Assembly: GCA_003290165.1 (NCBI GenBank)
Contig: QNQO01009182.1
Span: 1 to 64,000, forward strand
Length of the DNA stretch: 64,000 nucleotides
Reading direction: 5' to 3'
From: Berberis thunbergii
Taxonomy: Eukaryota > Streptophyta > Magnoliopsida > Ranunculales > Berberidaceae
Shown: positions 59,017-64,000 of the stretch, piece by piece
Position numbering within the stretch: the first letter of the stretch is position 1
How the letters are laid out: the number at the start of each line of letters is the position of its first letter
Program-made: the position numbers and the translations under genes
The notes under the pieces: generated by a model
The model's input: the letters and a program-made list of their open reading frames with translations, nothing else
Databases searched by the model: none
Told to the model about the DNA's origin: nothing

Positions 59017-59645
59017 ATGAAATAAAAAAAAAAAAATTGTTTTGATCTCAAGTCTGTAGTTAATCAGCTCATGCTATACAGTATTAGTTAACTACAAGTT
59101 TTTTGCATCAATTAGTGGAAGATTTCCATTCGCTTTCAGATTCTTTTCTCTCTCTTTTTTTTTTTCTTTCTCTTCTAGTATAATTGGAATTGTGGTTTTG
59201 TGAGATTTTTCATTAGCAACCACTTTAATTGAGATTTGGTTTTATAATTCCTCATACAAAGCAAGCAATGATTATTGCACTGCAGGATTTTATTCTTTGC
59301 AGTTGAAAGAAAGTATTACTTATTTGTTGAAAAATAACTCCTCGATAATATCTACATAACCTATTATACGAGCTGTTAATTACTTGTGAAAAATGTATTG
59401 GATGTAGTTTTACAATGAACTTCTACTTTCCTCCTACCTTGCTGTGCTTTGTTCTAAATACAAATGCGCAAAGTTGGACTTGTCTTCAGGTTTAGTGAGA
59501 GTGAGAAGAGGAGAGAAAGGATAGGTGACCTATCCTTTTTAACATAAAATACCTAAACATACTAGTACTTGTATATATAAGTAAAACATGATGAAAGATT
59601 CAAAACAATAGGTTGGTATGTTTTTGTATTGTTAAAAGAATTCAC
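59017..59645. other. MYB 3' flank
   Basis: AT-rich sequence following the MYB stop codon, presumably 3' UTR and spacer. No gene is seen. Confidence 0.6.
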
Positions 59646-59933
59646 CATACCAAATTGACATTTTTGTAACAATCCAAAAATAGTAACACTTTTAAACTAT
59701 AACAATCCACAAAGCAATTTTACACATTTTCACAAACAAAGTGATTCAATAATTGTATCACTACAAATAGTATGGGCTTACAAGTGATGTTATTCACGGT
59801 GATCTAATTTATTGTAGTTATTTTTCATTTTATTGACTAAATTTAGTTTTGACTTGAAATTGTTTTGTGAATTGTAATAGCTCAAAAGTGTTACTGTTTT
59901 TTAAATTGTTACAAATATGCCAATTTGGTGTAG
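59646..59933. mobile_element. AT-rich foldback MITE downstream of MYB
   Basis: The two ends form an imperfect inverted repeat of about 85 bp. The left has ACCAAATTGACATTTTTGTAAC and AGTAACACTTTT, and the reverse-complemented right has ACCAAATTGGCATATTTGTAAC and AGTAACACTTTT. The duplication is not clear, so the family is not assigned. Confidence 0.7.
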
Positions 59934-61136
59934 TTAACATATAATTAACACGAGTGAATTAAGAGCCTAAGACATCCAAATATGATGATGAATTTACGCC
60001 GCCTGATTTGACAATCCACTTTGAAAGTATTGAGCATTAATTGCGAAAAATTGTATAATGTGGATAGTTTTAAGCATATGCAAAATGGGTAGTTGTTTCA
60101 CATTATATAGTCATCAAGTAGATATGTTATATATAGATCTTCATCCATAATAATATCAAACATTGACAATAAAAAAGATTAATAAAGTGGGATAGATTCG
60201 CCAACAAATGACAAAGCACTGATATGGATTTCCCAGTGACATCAGTGGCTGGGTTCCAATCCAAATTACCAACTAATACATAAATTGAGGTGATTATATA
60301 TTGATGTTTTAGAAAGGAACTTCAGAAAGAAAAAAACAATGTCAAACGTGGAATAACAATGAATCCCTAAAAGTAATGAGTGTGCAAATGAAAATGATAA
60401 AAGAGCGGGAGGGGAGGTTGGTTTCAACAACCTTTGCCTCGTTCAAACACAAATTAGGTAGAAAAAGCCACAAATTAGGTAGGAGAAGCTTCGATAAATT
60501 TGTTGTTTATTCATGCCATCATCATGTCCTCAACCTTGAAAGGAGGAGTGACTTTACCTCAATATAGTGCCTACTCCATCACAGTTTAATAAGGGAAAGG
60601 AATTCAACCTCACCCACCAAACAAAATAACATGCAGTTACCCACCGCAATGGAATGAGGTCAGCACTTCAATGGAAGGAGGCCAGCATATCTGTAATTTC
60701 CTGTAAATATCTTCATCTTACATTTGCAAAATATAAAATCTCCCACAAACATAAAATCACCTTCAACAAACAAGGAATCATTGAGAAGATGCAAGAGTCT
60801 ATTAACGATCTGAAATGGCAAAGGATTCAGCATATATTGTATAAATAGTTTTTCCAAACCAATATTCTTGTCAGGTGTATCAACATTACAAACACTTCCA
60901 AACCTTACACCCTTGTCTAAATCTAAGAAATCAATTATAATTAGATTATAAACACTCCTAAACCCACCACCCACCAAGATCTAATGAATTCAGAACCACC
61001 ATATAAGCCTCGAGAAGAAACAACGTTTTGGAAAGTTCAAGCACCAGCAAATCAGATAGAACTTCTGCAGTACAACACGCAGAGGAAAAGAGAGCGCCCT
61101 TCGCAGTTAAAGGACTCCACCCATTCACCCTGGTTC
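59934..61136. other. Spacer between MITE and ERD7-like gene
   Basis: No recognisable coding sequence. The right part (about 60980-61136) is probably the ERD7-like 3' UTR. Confidence 0.55.
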
Positions 61137-61624
61137 TCACTTTCTAGATTTAGCCTCTGCAACAGCAGCTTTGGCAGCTGATTTTACAATGGTAGTGGGC
61201 TTGATCGCACTCTTTGGATTGAAAGCTTTCCGTATCTTGAAGACAGCCCAGGCCGCTCCCACTGCATGCCCTGCTGCATCGAGCCCTTCATTTGTTGCCT
61301 CACCCGCCTTTTCACCATATCTGCACAAGCACAATTTTGGTTGATATACAATATTTTGTTTGATAATAATGCACAGGTTCAACTATGGAAATTTAAAGAT
61401 GCCAAATGAAAATTATGAGAAAATGCACATTATTGTATGAAGCTTATAGCCTACCGTGCATGCTTCTTTGGCACATTATATGACAAGATACAACAAGTGG
61501 GAAGAAAGACTTTCACCTGAAAAACTTTTACTCTTATGATTTACCTGTGAGAAACTAGTCCAGTTGTTACAGTTGATGATGTTGACATTACATTCCTCCC
61601 AGCTACTTCAGCAGCGTCGCAAAC
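61137..61624 (-). CDS. ERD7/senescence-domain protein, last two exons only
   Basis: Minus-strand exons 61624-61545 (VCDAAEVAGRNVMSTSSTVTT, LVSH) and 61320-61137 (YGEKAGEATNEGLDAAGHA, AWAVFKIRKAFNPKSAIKP, ending KSRK and a TGA stop), with GT..AG borders and compatible phases. This is the C-terminal end of the plant senescence domain found in ERD7 proteins, induced by drought, cold and senescence and linked to membrane lipid remodelling. Earlier exons should lie to the right but were not found up to 64000; that side holds an LTR element with a SINE. Either a long intron runs out of the window or the gene is truncated. The frame is intact in both exons. Confidence 0.85.
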
Positions 61625-62700
61625 CTTGCCTACCAAATTTCAAAAAAAAAAAAAAAAACAGCAAGTACCATTCAGTAACGGAAAACAGGATATGAGCCAT
61701 TAAAACCATTTTGTTGCAAAACTGAATGAAACCACAAATTTTATTCATCTTAATGGGATCGTTTCTGGATTTACAGGCTACTATAAACACCGACCAAGTT
61801 TGATTAAACGACCAACTAGTAATGCATCCATATGTTATAATAGGAAAAATCATTCATGGTTCTTGTTGACATCTTAAGTTATGGAACCATTATTAAGATG
61901 AAGATTTGTAACATGAATCATGGGCGAATCATGCCTTAGATCAAGGTGAGACTTGATTTGTTGGGATTAGCTTCTATCTATTTCTATTGTTGGCATTTAC
62001 AGCTTTCATATATCCTAGTTGAATTCAATGTAAGCATCCAGTCGTCAGTCAATTGTATTACATTGGAGCATTCTAATGAGTATGATCTATCCTGTGGTAA
62101 TTGGGCGACTTGTTTTCTGGCAACAATAACTATCCGCCAACCATTGCTACCTTCTGCCAGTTTAATCTATCATCTCTTTTGCCACTGCTGCACTACGTTC
62201 TTTACTACCATGTCTTATCAGTATTGCCGCTGTAGCCCTTTCTCTCCACCTTTTACCATTGCTAACAATCCGCCTTCCTAAACAATCCTCACATCAAATT
62301 TTTTCTTTTCTTTTCGAAAGCAAAAAACCGAATTTGTCCAACAGCCCAATAAGACAGGCCCAAATCTTTTCAAAACAAATTTCGCGTTCAAGTCTCATGA
62401 CTTTCATCTCATCTTACTTATCCCCTTCACAGTCTAACGACTATTATCTTTCCGCTACCCATAGCCTTTTTCAGAAAGGATGAAACCCTGTTATCATGCT
62501 GCATTTTCAAGATCTGTACAAGTTTCAGAACCTAGCTTTGGGTTCTATACCCATCGGTGGCACACTTGCCTTTCAAAAAGAAAGTTTCAGAACCTAGCTT
62601 TGGACTGGTTATCATATCTACCCTCTCCTCCAATCTATCTCTAATCACATCCTCGCACCAATCTGTAGTGCACTCGACCATCATCACCATGCTGCACCTC
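61625..62700. other. Probable ERD7 intron or spacer
   Basis: No senescence-domain exon is recognisable on the minus strand. A short block AAGTTTCAGAACCTAGCTTTGG is repeated at 62521 and 62582. Confidence 0.45.
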
Positions 62701-64000
62701 TTCTCTGTTGTGAGTTATTGTCATACCATACAAGATTAGCAATCTCTTATAGAATATATTTAGTCTATCTATGGTAGAATCTAAGCTCCAACTAAACCTA
62801 GAACTAAGCTAGATCTATGATAAGCCCTAATTCAAAGAAAAATAAGAAAAACAAATATTTCATTCACTCAATCACTACCCTAGCCAATGGTGTTATGGTC
62901 GAGTGGTTAGGGCTGTGTGGGTTTATCCCCCACGTCCTAGGTTCGAGACCTGCCGGCGGCATGATTACTTTCTTATGGTGTTGACTCGTAGGTCGCACCT
63001 TGTTGATAGGTTATGGGATCCTATAAAAACATAACTCGCTTTCCAAAAAAAAATCACTACCCTACAATCTAATTCTCAAACCTTATTTATAAGCCTAATG
63101 GCTTCTTGGGCAAGTAACTAACCCTAACTAATATGAGCTTTGTATACTAGGCCCAACTATACATAATACTAATGAACTAGTCTGCTTGCATCAACCTCCC
63201 CGGGTTAAAGAAGCTCGTCCTCGAGCTTGAAGTCCCGAAAAACACGAAATGCGCTTGAAGTAGTTGAGCTCGAACCTTTCCATAGTACACGCTAAAAACA
63301 GCTAAACCAACTAAAAAATGAAGCAAGGTGACTCAAAGAACCATAATTTGCAATAAAGTTGTGAGAAAACTTAGGGGCACAAAAATTTCCAATATGAATC
63401 AACATAATCACTATCACTCACTATGTCTGCTATTGTAGAATCATCCTCTTGCACAAAAACAGGGAAGAAATCAGAGAAGTCGAATGGACCACATGTCAAA
63501 ATCGAATACGTGTGATTGTGCTATTAACTTCCACTTAGAGTTGGAGGGACTAACAAACAAAATGACTCATCTTTCCATTTTTGCCCTTGTTCAAGTGCGT
63601 CTTTCTCCAATATTTCTTGAAGCACTGTTATCATGTAGTCAAATATCTTGATCATCCGCTGATGCCTTTACTCCCTTGTTTCTTCTTGCTATCGCATTGA
63701 AAAATGGGACGCTACTGGCATTTCCCACCTATCCGTGACCGGTTCTGTAGAGTGACAGTAAAGGTGACTTGTCTGTAAACTTTTCCACTATCACCCCCCA
63801 AAAACCAAACTCTGCTTACGTAAAGTTGCCAAAGTACGATTAACCTCTGGATTTGAAATCACTAATTATATACCTGGTATTGGCCTTCTTCACAATTATT
63901 CTGTAGTTTTAGTAAGATGATATTTGTCAAGGCGATCACATATCCATTTTGCTAAATCTCTCGAAACTTATCCCAATCCGGCTCAACTAATGGCATAGTG
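62700..64000 (-). mobile_element. 3' end of an LTR retrotransposon running off the right edge
   Basis: Read on the minus strand, 63235-63190 gives FKLEDELL-like coding or decayed coding, then a purine tract CCCGGGGAGGT, then TGATGCAAGCAG, the layout of a retrotransposon end followed by its 3' LTR. The presumed LTR (about 62700-63193, left border not resolved) contains TTATAAATAAGG as a TATA-like site on the minus strand. Internal sequence (63200-64000) shows no readable domain. The SINE at 62883-63052 is inserted in the LTR. Confidence 0.5.
62883..63052 (+). mobile_element. tRNA-derived SINE, about 170 bp
   Basis: The head carries an A-box-like TGGTCGAGTGGTTA and a B box GGTTCGAGACC at tRNA spacing (about 62894 and 62940). 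A non-tRNA body follows, ending in an A9 tail. It is flanked by a perfect 12-bp duplication ATCACTACCCTA (62871-62882 and 63053-63064). The internal pol III promoter marks its transcription direction. Confidence 0.9.

Noticed and set aside
62885..62960. tRNA gene
   Set aside because: A and B boxes are present, but the acceptor stem does not pair properly. The segment continues into a body with an A tail and target duplications, so it is a SINE.
1..64000. CRISPR array, operons, ribosome binding sites or bacterial systems
   Set aside because: No spaced identical repeats; gene structure is that of a plant nuclear genome with spliced genes, so prokaryotic features are not expected or seen.

Overview
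This is a nuclear genome window from a flowering plant, most likely a eudicot. The evidence is spliced genes with GT..AG introns in AT-rich DNA, plant-specific families (R2R3-MYB, membrane ascorbate peroxidase, ERD7, plant SMP/C2 synaptotagmin, POLLENLESS3-like), and a dense load of plant transposable elements. The species cannot be fixed from the sequence alone.

Layout. 1-9089: no gene exon seen; a deleted Ty1/copia element (648-4103) and an 885-bp hAT-type element (7993-8877). 9090-11332 (+): last five exons of a plant synaptotagmin (end of the SMP domain, C2A, C2B). 11690-12620: a duplicated piece of the RAD17 5' end fused to a roughly 180-bp tandem repeat. 13106-14031: a hAT-type element just upstream of RAD17. 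14397-43290 (+): a 12-exon RAD17 checkpoint clamp-loader gene with an open frame of 631 codons. It spans 29 kb because its introns hold LINE fragments, a Ty3/gypsy element, a long L1-type LINE with two nested hAT-type elements, and a 1.1-kb foldback element. 44387-52244 (+): nine-exon peroxisomal/microsomal-type ascorbate peroxidase. 53222-54886 (-): four-exon TPR gene of the POLLENLESS3/MS5/TDM1 family, convergent with the peroxidase gene. 58141-59016 (+): two-exon subgroup-4 R2R3-MYB repressor. 61137-61624 (-): last two exons of an ERD7/senescence-domain gene; its 5' part is not visible, and an LTR element carrying a SINE lies on that side.

Two themes stand out. First, the transposons can be bounded precisely. 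Five elements share the terminus TAGGGGTGGGCA and have 8-bp target duplications; two of them share ends but carry different interiors. Other bounded insertions are a 318-bp hAT MITE, a Harbinger-type element with an RTE insertion and a later tandem duplication, a Mutator-like foldback, and a SINE with a 12-bp duplication. Second, four of the six genes (synaptotagmin, peroxidase, TPR gene, MYB) each carry one single-base frameshift, three of them clearly in homopolymer runs. RAD17 and the short ERD7 part have none. This suggests base-calling errors in the assembly rather than four pseudogenes.

The genes do not form one pathway. They touch DNA-damage signalling (RAD17), peroxide removal (APX), meiotic or pollen development (TPR), phenylpropanoid repression (MYB), membrane contact and lipid binding (synaptotagmin), and dehydration/senescence (ERD7).
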